A stretch of DNA of 64,000 nucleotides from contig CM065308.1 of the NCBI GenBank assembly GCA_033032175.1, positions 21,571,590 through 21,635,589 of the forward strand, given 5' to 3'. The DNA comes from Saturnia japonica. Taxonomy: Eukaryota; Arthropoda; Insecta; Lepidoptera; Saturniidae. Shown piece after piece: positions 10,301 through 20,569 of this stretch. Made by a program: the position numbers and the translations under genes. Within the stretch, counting starts at the first letter, position 1, and every line of letters starts with the position of its first letter. The notes beneath the pieces were generated by a model, which worked only from the letters and a program-made list of their open reading frames with translations, made no database searches and was not told the origin of the DNA.

Positions 10301-11892
10301 CTATTGAATCACCATTACGACAATACGCTTGTACGCAAAATGCGCGATGCGTCCCCGAGTACTGTTCCATCGTGACTAAAACTCCACAAAATGGCGGACG
10401 CCACGAACCCCTCCCCGCACCCTTTAGACGCCCCGTTTCGAATATGGCGCGAAAACAAATACCCGATACCCTTTCTGGACGCCTTGTACTACAGAATTCT
10501 GCATTACAATTTTTTATATCACCGTTTTTATCTAGTACTAGCTGTGCCCATGGCTCCGGTCGCGTGGGCTACGAAACTATTGTTTACGAAGATAACGTGT
10601 TTTTTTTTTTATAAGTACCGAGTATCCAAGGAGCTAAACAATAAAAAATAACAAAACCTATCCAGTAGTTTTTTTGTGATGCGCGCATAACGCATCAATC
10701 ATTTTATTTAACCGACATCAAAAAGAGTTGGATATTACTCAAATGGAATGTTTTTTTTCTGCCTCGTTAGCCTAGTGGTAGTGCGTGCGACTACTATGAT
10801 CAAGGTCCTGGGTTCGATTTTCAGGTCGAGCAAAGTGTTATTGGATTTTTCTATAAAATTCTTAGTAGCCGCTCGAAATTTGGCTTTGTGCGCGATTAAT
10901 GACAATAGGCTCACTCTCTATTACATGGGACCTGAAAAACATACACGGCGAGCTGTGGGTGTACATGGGCACTACTGCCTATCCCTTCGGGGATACAGGC
11001 GTGATGGTATTATGTTATTTTTTATTGATGTTCAGCCATAACTTCTTTGTTTATGAACCGATTGGGATGATCTTTTTTTTGTTCGATAGGAGATGCCTCA
11101 ATGTTGGTCCCATTTTAATTTCATTGGCATTGGACCTTCAACTTCGAAGATTTTGTTAAAAATTTAATCGATATCATGTTTACAGGTGCAGGCATCGTAG
11201 TTCCGCCACCGACGTTCCACGAACCCTCAAACGCGTTGACAGACGGACAAGAAGACGATGGCCAGTACCGCGAGGACCCTAAAATTTACGAAGACCCGAA
11301 ATACAACGGCCGTCAAGCGTCCAAACAACCCGCTCAACAATTTAAACAGTTCCACCAGCCTTCACGGCCTTCTGCGCCTGAACCACAGTACCAACAGTAT
11401 CAGACTAGCTTCCAATCGAGTTTCCAGCCAGCTGAAACGCAGACCCAGCGGTACCAACCACAAAGTTATCAGCAATACCAACCCCAACCTGTCCAACAAT
11501 ACCAACCCCAACCTGTCCAACAATACCAACCCCAACCTGTCCAACAATACCAACCACAACCTATCCAACAATACCAACCACAACCCGTCCAACAATACCA
11601 ACCACAACCTGTGCAGCAGTTTCAGCCACAACCTAGTCCGTCGCGATCTCAGTTCACTCAACCAGCCAGCCTCTTCAGCCAAGCGCCACAGCAGTTCCCG
11701 CGAGAGCAACGTCCTCAGAGCCAAGTCTACCACCAGCAGCCTCAGTTTTCATACCAGGCTTACACTCCGCAACCTTACAGCCAATATCAAGGGCAGAATG
11801 ACCAGGGGCAGGATTATAATCCCTTTGGTGGACATCCCGCCCAGAATTTCGACCCCAACACTGGTTCATACACCATCAATTACACTGGTTAA
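7068..11892 (+). CDS. gene A: cuticular protein with RR chitin-binding domain (5' exon missing)
   Basis: The coding parts I can place are 7068-7338 and 11186-11892, giving 325 residues without the first exon. Order: the hydrophobic end of a signal peptide (LVVCAAWLAVQG), a linker with PVPILKQIN, an RR (chitin_bind_4) domain from DDGSYSYGYE to GASSQRGFEPQG (residues about 35-91), then a long Gln/Pro/Tyr-rich tail with seven 8-residue repeats, ending FDPNTGSYTINYTG. The family binds chitin and builds extracellular cuticle; the rich tail probably supplies flexible or cross-linked matrix. The join is supported by a clean AG acceptor, a GT donor and matching phase 1 (G/GT gives Gly). No ATG exon with a good donor was found in 1-7067; since gene B has a 9.8-kb first intron, the start could lie outside the window. 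The protein is close to gene B. I recall the Drosophila pair Cpr97Ea/Cpr97Eb as a possible counterpart, unverified. Confidence 0.85.
7388..7960 (+). pseudogene. LINE reverse-transcriptase fragment in gene A intron
   Basis: Reading +, a frame gives NNISYAGDMVLLSPSINAM and then CERCAEAYGLRYTVKK, the catalytic palm of a non-LTR reverse transcriptase. The usual YADD box is YAGD (7423-7434), so the second catalytic Asp is lost. Later stretches (ALAVRCNMLARRFAKC, then FYTCSL and a stop) are broken by stops and frameshifts. Clearly dead. Confidence 0.75.
9184..10486 (-). mobile_element. complete Tc1/mariner-superfamily element (DD41D type)
   Basis: The element is 1303 bp, bounded by TA dinucleotides at 9182-9183 and 10487-10488 (the target-site duplication expected of this superfamily). 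Its 31-bp terminal inverted repeats, 9184-9214 and 10456-10486, begin CAAGG(T/C)GTCCAGAAAGGG and differ at a single base. It encodes one intact transposase on the minus strand. The near-identical ends and open frame indicate a young, possibly autonomous copy. It sits in the intron of gene A in antisense orientation. Confidence 0.93.
9291..10370 (-). CDS. Tc1/mariner-type transposase, DD41D, intact 359 aa
   Basis: This enzyme cuts and re-joins the element's DNA in the nucleus. The N-terminus (about residues 8-55, AFCVQAYCRNGDSIVTAQR) is a helix-turn-helix of the kind in Pfam DUF4817, with a second HTH-like part around 60-120 containing the GRPRS motif. The DDE domain carries D155 (ILFSDEANF), D250 (WFQQDGATCYT) and a last Asp at 292 (SPDLSPLDYF); 41 residues separate the second and third, so DD41D. 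WGYLKSKVY follows as in relatives. Length is normal for the family and no stop or frameshift is present. The ATG at 10370 is the first in frame inside the element. TTTATT stretches just past the stop give AATAAA on the coding strand, a likely poly(A) signal. Antisense open frames inside it are shadows. Confidence 0.93.
   Translation of the reverse strand: MEQYSGTHRAFCVQAYCRNGDSIVTAQRLYRAEYRTRHAPSDDSIRKWIRMFENTGATVKIQNSGRPRSVRDEETIEEVEASVRQNPSLSIRKRSQALNIKKSSLHSILKKDLHLKAYKIQLVQELKDTDYANRLNFANEMLQRFNNFNNILFSDEANFHLNGHVNKQNCRYWAVENPRRKHERPLHSPKVVVWAAMSAKGIIGPYFHEDQRGRAINVNSDRYCDMLRNFLVPELQEFAGFNSRTWFQQDGATCYTSNDSMEVVNELFPNKVISRRGNINWPPRSPDLSPLDYFAWGYLKSKVYQNNPTNLTQLKQNIMSEMAAISIAMCQRVIANLRFRLEECQQRNGHHLDNIIFSK
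10536..10690 (+). repeat. Lep-type repeat (family 5) stub
   Basis: It begins CTAGCTGTGCCCATGGCTCC, like the left end of family 5, and continues for roughly 150 bp before similarity fades. Weakly bounded. Confidence 0.4.
10705..11165 (+). repeat. repeat family 4, split by a SINE-1 insertion
   Basis: Left part 10705-10759 (TTAACCGACATCAAAAAGAG to GGAATGTTTTTTTTCT), right part 11013-11165 (GATGTTCAGCCATAACTTCT to CCTTCAACTTCGAAGA). The order matches uninterrupted copies at 32528-32762 (+), 28425-28650 (+), 38500-38720 (+), 53345-53515 (+), 12050-12300 (-) and 32155-32400 (-). The SINE lies exactly at the break. Confidence 0.75.
10761..11012 (+). mobile_element. SINE-1 copy nested in repeat family 4
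   Basis: Head GCCTCGTTAGCCTAGTGGTA (A box) and GGGTTCGATTTTCAGG (B box), body CGAGCAAAGTGTTATTGG, tail CCCTTCGGGGATACAGGCGT. The flanks AATGTTTTTTTT (left) and TATGTTATTTTTT (right) look like a target-site duplication. Confidence 0.85.
11186..11892 (+). CDS. gene A exon 3 (Gln/Pro/Tyr-rich tail, stop TAA)
   Basis: The acceptor TTTACAG precedes 11186. The first two bases complete a Gly codon, and the protein runs on as AGIVVPPPTFHEPSNALTD, matching the gene B continuation GITVAPPTLVDE. The exon is rich in Gln, Pro and Tyr and ends GSYTINYTG, TAA at 11890. Overlapping open frames on both strands here are shadows of the repetitive coding. Confidence 0.87.
11470..11637 (+). repeat. coding minisatellite, 7 x 24 bp
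   Basis: Seven in-frame units of 24 bp encode QQYQPQPV, with one QQYQPQPI and a last unit QQFQPQPS. The first units are nearly identical at the DNA level, which points to recent tandem expansion. Unit number is likely to vary between individuals. Confidence 0.9.
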
Positions 11893-12049
11893 TATAAAGA
11901 AATACAAAATTTACCAGACTTGTGCTACGACTTTAAATAATTCACTGTCTTATATTCCATATGAAAATAATTATGTGAATTATTTTGAACTTATATATTT
12001 ATTTATTGTTAACCAATAATAATTGTCATTATTATTACAAGACAACTTT

Positions 12050-12300
12050 TAACAAGAAAACAAAACTAATTTCAATGATTCTGAACAGTTTTCTGGTGTA
12101 TCTTCAAAATTCAAAGTCCAATGCCAATGAAATTAAAAAGGTATCTATCTCCTTTCCAACGAAAAAATAATAATCCAAATCGTTTCATAAACAAATAAGT
12201 TATGGCTGAAAATCCATTAAAAAAAAATAGACATTCGAATTGAGAACTTCTTCCTTTTTTTAAAATCGGTTAAAAAAACAAACTGTGTACATTTTAGTTA
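12050..12300 (-). repeat. repeat family 4
   Basis: Inverted copy: contains CTTCAAAATTCAAAGTCCAA and AAGTTATGGCTGAAAATCC, the complements of the family 4 landmarks. It lies about 160 bp past the gene A stop and may be within its 3' UTR. Confidence 0.6.
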
Positions 12301-14120
12301 CTTCCAATGTTCTTCACGATTATATGGAAATTAAAAATAATGTAAAAATGCTGCTCTCATGTGATAAGGTGCATCTATGATGATTGATATACATGAGACG
12401 TTGCCACTTTCGGTGGCAATACTAATTTTAGTTGCCATAAAAAAATTAATCAAGTTACGTGATTGGTGAAGAATGCCATTAGACACACGTTTGTTATAAT
12501 TATAAAGTTTAAACGTTACATGATTAAAATTAAAATAAATTTATTACATCTTAAATAATTCTACTTTGAAAAATGTTATTTACAAGTTACCTGTTTCAAT
12601 TCGTCGCTTGAGCGAAGTAATTTTGAAAACGTTATGTGTATCTCAGAGTAGATTTTATTTTGTAGACCTAGATAAAAAGAAGTAATTAGTAATTATTGTC
12701 GGCAATAAATTTATTAATATTAAAGTTGTACAATATATTTAAGAAGTAGTGAATGGTTTTTTAAATATTTTTTACTAGTCAATATTTTTCATACAAAATG
12801 CGGCTTTAATTATCTATTTCTCTCTGATTTCTGAAGATAATATTAAAACTAAATATTCTATACTAAATAACGTGAAATTGTTTTTGTATATTGTGCGTGT
12901 ATATATAAAAATATAGAAATAATAATTTGTTCAGTGCTTTACAATAATTTTGAAATCATGGGAAATGATTATCGTTTCATGCTTGGCAACACTGAATGAC
13001 GTTTGTTGCCTACTATTGTTGGAATTCATCATAATAATGAATTAATGAACACATGTATCCTCCAAATGAAAAATACTCATCACAAACTAATTATTGTCTA
13101 ATATTTACACATAATTATATAAATAAAGTATATGTTATTATGTAAATAATTTTTAATAAGTATATAAATATGTGTACAGATTCAAAATTTTAAATAAATT
13201 ACTAAATAATTGCAGCATTTCATCATTAAAAAAATTAAGAATTGTATTTCTGATTTGAAATTTTAATAGGTATGAAACCATCAGATTAAACGTAATTATA
13301 TTCTGCTTGTAAATATTATTTATAATTATGCGTAACATAGTAAAGTCAGTGATTAATTTGCTAATAGTAAAATTATTTTGCGAAATAACCAAATAATTTT
13401 ATATAATACAAAGTTTCGTTATGTTTCATGAAACCGTTTGTACCAACATTTAAAATATAAACGTATTTCATTTCACATGCAACGTGGCCCAATTATATCA
13501 TAATATTTGTATACATAGTATATGCAATGTTTTATGTAACACTAGAAACACCCCATTATATGATTCAATGACAGTAAAAAGTAGTTGCGCACGCGCCGTT
13601 ACGCTGTACCGGTTGCAAAATGGCGCGCGCTGAATTTACAGAACGATACGTGTGCAGTGTAAATAATTTGAATTAAATGTTATATAAATTTACTTTTGTT
13701 TTCATTTCCTGGTCATTAGGGGGAAGTCTGTATTTATCATACATTAACTACGCCTCACAGTTTCATCTGTTTTAAGTTCGTCACCAACGCTCGCCAGATT
13801 TTTTGACGTTCATCGTTATTGCTTCGCTCTTTTGAGTTATAGTGTTAAGTTATTTAGCCTATAACCTTCATAAATAAATAGGCATTAAAAAACAATTAAT
13901 AATTTTTCATATCTCACGGGTACTTCCAAACATTAGCGTGATTAAACAAGCAAAACAAACTTTAAAATATTAGTTGAGATGTTAGTAATATGTCCGAACT
14001 TTTTAGTTTCAAGAGGAAAGCGATCAGCCTGCGACTTTAAGATAGTACAGTATCATTGAGAGAGTCCCTATTATATGGACCCAAGTAAATACTTTGACAC
14101 GGCCTCAATAACACCTTGTC
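12301..14120. other. AT-rich stretch without gene; CpG-rich block at 13585-13660
   Basis: No exon or clear repeat is seen apart from a distant family 6 relative near 13840-13990. The short block 13585-13660 (GCGCACGCGCCGTTACGCTG, then AAAATGGCGCGCGC) stands out for CpG content. An ATG there opens only 18 codons, so no gene is called. Confidence 0.4.
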
Positions 14121-14124
14121 ATCT

Positions 14125-14992
14125 ACACAAATAAATAAAATTGAAGTGTCTGATTGTAATGCCTCAAAATAACAGCTTTTTACTAAATGCATTTTTTTAT
14201 ATTTTAATTACTGTTTATTACCAAAAAATAGGAAAAAAAATTACACGTATCCTTATCTCTAATATTAACTAAAAAGATTTTATAGAAAAGGAGTTATACT
14301 ACCTACTTAAATAACTAAATGGTTTTAATTAACCTTTAAAAATATCGCTTGAGTATATTTTTGATTTGGCTTCTATTTTTGTTTTCAAGCTTATCGACTA
14401 TAGCTTTAGGTAATTTATTTAACGTACTGGGCAGAATGCATCTCCTAACCCTCTCACCGTACACGTTGTTACATTTAGGTATTTCAAATGTAGGAAGATA
14501 TACCAGATTACGTAAGGTCACGGGTCTTACTATCCTATTTAAGTTAGTTAGTTAGTTGAAAGTATATACGGTACTTATATAAAACAAAAAACAATTTTTT
14601 TTGTAACTTTTGTCTATCTGTTTGGCCTGGGCAATCTCCGAAACGGTCGGACCGATTTCGATGGGACTTTCACTGGCAGGCAGCTATGTTATAAGGAGTA
14701 ACGTAAGATACTTTAATTTTAGAAAAATAATTAGGGTTTCGCGGAAATAAAAACCAATTCGGAAAAAGACGAATTTGGGGCGCTTAAATGATTATGGCTG
14801 AGTAAACTATCAGAGTTTTATCAAATTAACATACTTATTATATAGTTGTAGATCTTAAAATCACCAACAAACAAGTATCTTCTAAGGATCACCCACAATA
14901 AGCATTTTTGTCTTTAAAATAACTGGAAGCGGGGGTAGGTCCACGGCATTCTGTAGTCCACGCGAGCGCAGCCGCGGCCACAGCTTGTACAA
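14125..14992 (-). mobile_element. Lep-type repeat (family 5), interrupted by a LINE fragment
   Basis: The ends are ATAAAATTGAAGTGTCTGAT (left) and CAGCCGCGGCCACAGCTTGT (right), i.e. the element reads on the minus strand. Between ACTAAATGCA (about 14190) and TGAAAGTATATACGGTAC (14557) about 365 bp are inserted that other copies (27310-27805, 50165-50690) lack; the insert holds a reverse-transcriptase remnant. Confidence 0.7.
14336..14521 (-). pseudogene. LINE reverse-transcriptase C-terminal fragment
   Basis: The minus-strand frame, about 61 codons, reads LPTFEIPKCNNVYGERVRRC and then LPSTLNKLPKAIVDKL. This is the style of non-LTR retrotransposon ORF2 ends (a Tyr/Arg-rich strand followed by WNxLP-like NKLP). 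It is too short to function. Confidence 0.6.
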
Positions 14993-15239
14993 TATGTAAA
15001 TAATTCTTAAAGTTATGTTGAAAATTTTCTACTCCACCGAAAACTCGGTGTTATTGTGAACTATTTATTGCACTTAATTTTTTTATGATTCTTGTTTCAA
15101 GCATTTCAATATGTCGTTTAGGTAGTACGCTATAGATGGTGCTGTTGTAATATTAATTCTCGTTCTGCTTTTGGTATAAAACGATAGGTGGAAGCTCTGT
15201 CTGCAAATTATTTGTAATAATATATAGTATGTTATAGGT

Positions 15240-15310
15240 AGCGTTTTGACGTTCATAAGTATTTTCTTGGGACCTAAATTGAATAAAGACATTTTGAGTT
15301 TGATTCTGAC
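15240..15310 (+). mobile_element. LINE family A, 3' tail only
   Basis: Contains GTTTTGACGTTCATAAGTAT and GGGACCTAAATTGAATAAAG, the last 70 bp of family A. A second such tail, more degraded, is at 16400-16455 (TTTTGACGTTGATTTAGAGG, TTTGAATAAAG). Confidence 0.65.
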
Positions 15311-15924
15311 AATGCATGAAATTATATTTATTATATTAATTCTATTTTATAGATTGCCGGCATTCTATACATTGTCTTTAACATATTATAAACTTATTCA
15401 GTTGAGCTAATCTTTTTCGGATATCCAGTACTAAAAATCAGTCCTGGAAGCAACTGATTCTGGAATGCGACACTTCTAAGGCATCACTATGACGGGTTTT
15501 ACACCACGTGTACTGTGGTCGCTATTCAACCGGACACAATATTGTCGTCTTCTTCAATAGTAACCAAAGTACATTTTACGTGTACTACACCAGAAATGGC
15601 TTCAATCTGTTTGGCGTATTATTGTTGGCAACACTGATTATATTAGAACGGAAACACGGATGTGATATCTCCAGCTGTCAGGTAGAGTGTCCTATCTCAC
15701 TTATCTCAACTAGATTTGATTTTTACGTCATATTCATCAGGCAATACTATATAATTATAATAGGTAGGTACTAGATGGCTAACCACTCGCTTCGCTGAAT
15801 TCTACTAGATAAAAAACCTCCATTAGAAATTTCATTAAAATTCGTCTAGTCGTCTGAACGGGATTGATGGACAAACATTAAAACAAACGTACTTCACGTT
15901 TATAATATATAATGAAACAATAAT

Positions 15925-16165
15925 TGCGTCGATCAACGTGAATTGAAATCCCTGCAATGGACCTGACCTTTCACTGAAGGAAAATATAATGATGAAACCA
16001 TAGCATGATGCTAGGGCTTTTTCTAATACCCACTTGGCTAGCTACAACCTCTCAAGTTGAAAATCTGTCGCCAAGCACCAAGAGGTGTGTTCCAGCAGCT
16101 GCATTTGAGAGCCAGTCCACTTGGCTTAGCGTGCTACCATCTTGAGGTACCTACATCATCACCTC
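15925..16165 (+). repeat. SINE-like family 2 copy
   Basis: Forward copy: GAAATCCCTGCAATGG in place of the B box, CATAGCATGATGCTAGGGC, CGCCAAGCACCAAGAGGTGT and CAGCAGCTGCATTTGAGAGC follow in family order. Confidence 0.6.
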
Positions 16166-16459
16166 CAAAGGCCAGAAGCTAAACATATAATTTTTTTTTA
16201 AATATACTAAATGGTGCCTGTGAGTTTTTTCTCATGAATATATTGATATTCCACAAAAGTGGGCTGTTTTTGAATTTTTCCAATTATAATTTTATCATTA
16301 CTGCTTAGTTTCTGTGGAAAACCGTTATGATATGTAGTTTAGATTACTCCTTGAAAAGATGTTGGACAAACTTTCAATATCTGGCATGTTTTTCAAACCA
16401 GTGGTAGTATTTTGACGTTGATTTAGAGGCTACTTTGAATAAAGTTTTTTTTTAACAGA

Positions 16460-17689
16460 TAGACTTTTTTGTTTGAATTTTGATAACGTGCACATGACTA
16501 TATGACCTTAAGATATAATATTTATTTAGAAATTACCACTTCATTTATTTATTTGTATAGATTAGATATCATCAAACTTATAAAAGAAAGTCCCCCCGCC
16601 GCGTTTGTCTGTCTGTTTGAACGCAATAAACACAAGAATTACCGAACGGAATTTGATACGGTTCTAATTTCTTTTTGAACTGACTATTTATTATGTTTGC
16701 CTTAACATTAGAGCTTTTGAAAGCTTCACCGGGCTTGGAGGCAAGCGTGGAAGGCACTCAGCTGGCAAAGTGGCTTGGGCTATTTCCGTACATGCAAATA
16801 AATCGCGATCTGACTAATTCTTTCCCTATCCGTAAAGTTCGATATCACTATTTTTATAATTCGGTCTAAGTGTAGTTACCCAAAAAAATAAAAAAGGGCC
16901 CTTACAGAAACTATGTGCCTGTGTGGTATGCACGAGTGTTGGCTGCAGTGTAATGGTGTATGTTTAGGTGTCAATTAAGGTTCTGTGTAAATTGGCTGAA
17001 ATATGACATTGATTATTGAAGATGTCGTAAAAATTCATGCAGACTTGGAAGCATTACTGTAACTTCTCACTAAGTGTTAATGTTTTGAGGGGTCTAAATT
17101 CAATGGCACTGGGCAGGGTAGTATTCGCAGTATTATTTGATTTAATTTAATGTATTAGTAACACGTATTATATATCGATTTTAGCTTTCTCCACTCCTTC
17201 TCCATATAAACTTTAACCATGCCAAATCTCATTACCTTCCGAGCAAAGGAGTTTGAAGTTTTTCCTCACGTATTGATATAATTTAAATACTATAATGTAC
17301 CCGGTGGGTTTTCTGATCGGCTACGTTTCAGGGTCGTTAGTATTTTTAACCCCATTAGTGGTAATTTTTTTAAATAAACTGAATGTCTAGGCTTCTTAGT
17401 GTGTTAACATCTTAGGCCAGATTAGATTATTGTCAAACGCTAGACTTCAAAAGGTAAGGTATAAAAAGATTTTCCTAGAGTTCTCCTAACTACCTAGGTA
17501 TCTTATTGAAAATGTATCGTTGTTTTCGTGCCTGTGCTTTTTTTTCTTCAAAAAATTTTCCTTAACCTTCCTACGTAGTAAATTATAAGGAATTCATGTG
17601 CAAAATGCCATGCTTCTTGGCCCACCCGTTTAAGCCGTTCGTTCTCTGTCAGTCAGGCCTAAGATTTTTTTATTAAATAAATAATACAT
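16460..17689. other. no gene recognised
   Basis: Only short or weak repeat traces are seen (for example GTTTGTCTGTCTGTTTGAAC near 16600, common in lepidopteran repeats). No exon supported. Confidence 0.4.
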
Positions 17690-17985
17690 ACATACATAAG
17701 TCACGCCTATTTCCCAAAGGGGTAGGCAGAGAACACGTCCTTCCACCTGCTAGGATCCTGGCATTCATCTTTCGCTTCATCAACATTCACTAATCTTTTT
17801 ATGCATGCTCGTTGGTTTAGAGTATTCTTGATCTGACCTTTCTTCAGAACGTCTCCGACTTGATCGATGAATGTTCATCTAGGCCTTCCTCTTCCAACGT
17901 TTCCTTTCACACTCGCATTATAAATTTGTTTATTCATTCTTCTTTCATTCATCCTCTCAACATGCCCAAACCATCTAAGCAAATT
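17690..17985 (-). mobile_element. LINE family D, 3' end with ORF2 C-terminus
   Basis: The minus strand translates LRWFGHVERMNERRMNKQIY and then GRGRPR, the classic C-terminal end of one group of non-LTR reverse transcriptases (WFGHVxRM, GRRxGRP). It then runs into a 3' end CTCTGCCTACCCCTTTGGG with (ATGT)n. That end is shared with SINE-1. A stop follows GRGRPR, so the copy is dead. Confidence 0.75.
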
Positions 17986-18237
17986 AATAAACTTCTGAAA
18001 AACAAATTATCGAAATATGATTAAACAATTGCAATAAAAAAATGTTAATAAAGTTATTTATACGTAATGTAATTGCTCTAAATCTGATCCACTTGGATAA
18101 TGTTAAGGTCATGCTGAGACCTCCAAAAAGCAATCGTACATTTACCCGTGCTGAGTTTGTCCCGGTGTCCGTAATGGACACGCCTTTTGTTTTTCACAGA
18201 GTAGATTCATGACAGAGACTTCTGCGTTATTTATAAC

Positions 18238-18480
18238 AAGCTGTAACCCACGGTTTCACCCGTGTAGCCCATCACTGTTCTCACTTCACGTACTAGCCTA
18301 TAGCTTGCTAGATAGCTAGACGTCCACGGTTACTGCATCGCTTCTTATGGTCGTAGCGTGAAGTTTATATTATAGTTTATAACTTAGGTCAATAAATAGG
18401 CTAAAAAAGTCAAAAATAATTTTTCAAATTTCACTTTTGATTTTAGTTATTGACGCGTTCAAACAAACAGACAAAAAAGT
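18238..18480 (+). repeat. interspersed repeat family 6
   Basis: Starts ACCCACGGTTTCACCCGTGT and ends with GACGCGTTCAAACAAACAGA. A second copy with the same order is at 30135-30365 (+). Confidence 0.6.
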
Positions 18481-18697
18481 CACAACCACTTTAGCGTGTT
18501 TTTTAATTTCTATTAGATGTTCTCAATCTTCTTCACTGAGTGATAAAAAAAAACCTATATCCTATTCTATGACATAACGGACTTATATGCTAAATTTCAT
18601 TAGAATCTATCCATCCAAGAGTGACTAATGGACAAACATTCAAAGAAAATACTTTAATAAAATTTGTAAAAAAGTAACAAATTTCTTTATTATAGTT

Positions 18698-18975
18698 TTT
18701 GCTATCGCCACAATCTGATCTGATTTTAAGTGACGATATGACACGCTAAGCCTAGTGGGAGAATTCGCTCTTAAATGCAGCTGCTGGAACACACCTATGG
18801 GTGCTTGGCGATAGATTTTTAACTTGAAGGTGGCAGCTTCCAGCCAGGCGGGCATTTGAAAATGCCCTACCATCATGCTATAGTTTATTTAATAAGCTCA
18901 GGGTTATTGCGGGGATTCGAACTCATGTCAATCGACGCATTATCCGTACATGCTATCACTGAGTCATAATTGCTT
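18698..18975 (-). repeat. SINE-like family 2 copy
   Basis: The most complete family 2 copy: CCACAATCTGATCTGATTTT, CAGCTGCTGGAACACACC, GGGGATTCGAACTCATGTC and ACTGAGTCATAATTGC. On the minus strand the last two form the tRNA-like head. Confidence 0.65.
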
Positions 18976-19239
18976 CCGCGTGTGTTCGTGTGTGATGTAT
19001 TGGTCGCTAATGTTCGTATCATTTCAAATTCCCTTCATTAACTATGGAAGGTTAAGTTCTACAAACTTCACAAAAAACCGAAACCAGAAGTGCGATTTAT
19101 TTATTTACATAATTGGATGGCCAGTGGCCAATACACAAAAATAACATTATAAATTTTTTTAAATTTGATACATTTATCAGTGTATTATGCCTTTGAAGGC
19201 CACCACCGCATGCTTTAATAATGACCAAAACAAATTAAA

Positions 19240-19400
19240 AACAAATGATAAACAATAATAATGCATGCTTTACAATCATAATAAAATTAAAATTAACAAT
19301 CCACAGTACAATAAAATAAAAATAAAACAAACACTACAATAAAATAAAACAAAATAATAAAATAAAATTAAAATTATAAATTGACAATCAATAATTTCAT
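19240..19400. repeat. A-rich low-complexity tract
   Basis: Degenerate AATAAA/ATAAAAT repeats, with a GCATGCTTTA motif duplicated just upstream (about 19208 and 19262). Confidence 0.7.
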
Positions 19401-19589
19401 AAATTTAATTTAAACTTGTATATTGATATAAGAAAGAGATAAAATATAAATCATAGACAACAATGACGTATTTCTTGTACCTCACTCCTGGGTTTGGTCT
19501 TTCGTAGAAGAAGATTGTAGAGCTTAATTTGTTATATAAAATTATTGTTACCTTCTGAGGTTCTTGATACTATATTTTTCACTTTTATA

Positions 19590-20110
19590 ATTACACTAGC
19601 TATGCCCGTGGCTTTGCTCATGTGGACTACAGAATACCCGCACGTATCTTGTTCCCTCGCTTCCGGTTATTTTAAAGACAAAAATGCTTATTGTGGATGT
19701 TCCTTAGAAGATAGAGGTATACTCTTGCTGATTTTTTGTAGGTCTTTTTAACACCTAAAATTATGTTGTACATTAATTTACTATATCTCTTATGGTTTAC
19801 TCAGCGTAAGCCATTTAAGCACCCGAATTGATACACCGTGACCAGTTTTTTTTATTTGTGTGGAACTCTAATTCTTTTTTTAAAATAAAAGTAGCTTTAG
19901 ATACTCCTTATAAAATCAGCTATCTATCAGTGAAAGTCCCGTCAAAATCAGTCCAACCGTTTCAGAGATTACCCGGGAACAAACAGACAGACAGAAAAAA
20001 ATGTCAAAAATTGGTTGTTTGTTATAATAGGTATGCATTTAGTAAAAAGCTGTTATTTTGCCATTACAAACAGACACTTCATTTTAATTATTATAATACA
20101 AAAGCCATTT
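19590..20110 (+). mobile_element. Lep-type repeat (family 5)
   Basis: Starts CTAGCTATGCCCGTGGCTTT, contains AAGACAAAAATGCTTATTGT and TCCAACCGTTTCAGAGATTA, and ends near ATTACAAACAGACACTTCAT. The closest sister copy is 58986-59510. It is non-coding and probably non-autonomous; published lepidopteran repeats of this look have been linked to Helitrons, which I cannot test here. Confidence 0.7.
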
Positions 20111-20569
20111 TTCGTAGGTCTTTATTGATTGCTGAAGTGATAAAAGGAGACTTTTGAATATTATTATTTTTCTCGCTGAAAATACTATTTAAATTTTAAT
20201 CACAGTAATGCGTTTAATGGAAATTTTGGGAAATTGGTAATTGGTATTGGTTATTTTCGGATAGTTTATACGATCCAACATGCTTTTGTAGATGGTCAGA
20301 ATTATTATTGTGATTGATAAGCTGATACAGTGATTTCGACGCTCTGTCGCAAAACTACTCTGTGGCATCAATAACTTTTTTTTAAATAAAAGCTTTAAAT
20401 ACATATTATAGCATAGTTGAGTCAAATGTCACTTCCTTGTATGAAATGTGAGAATTTACAGATTTCAAATAATTCACTTGCTTCGTGTACGACTTCTACA
20501 CCATAAACATACTTCCCGGCACATAAGAGATGCCTCGAGCGAAATCTCGTTCGTAATTAAATTCATAAC

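Noticed and set aside
10765..10850. Functional tRNA gene at the head of SINE-1
   Set aside because: A and B boxes are present, but no clover-leaf acceptor stem pairs and the same head recurs in seven copies with a SINE body.
11258..12019. 253-codon frame overlapping gene A exon 3
   Set aside because: It is a shadow frame of the QQYQPQPV repeats; splice phase and family match favour the other frame.
13618..13674. Short ORF starting in AAAATGGCGCGCGC
   Set aside because: Only 18 codons with no downstream exon; recorded as a CpG-rich block only.
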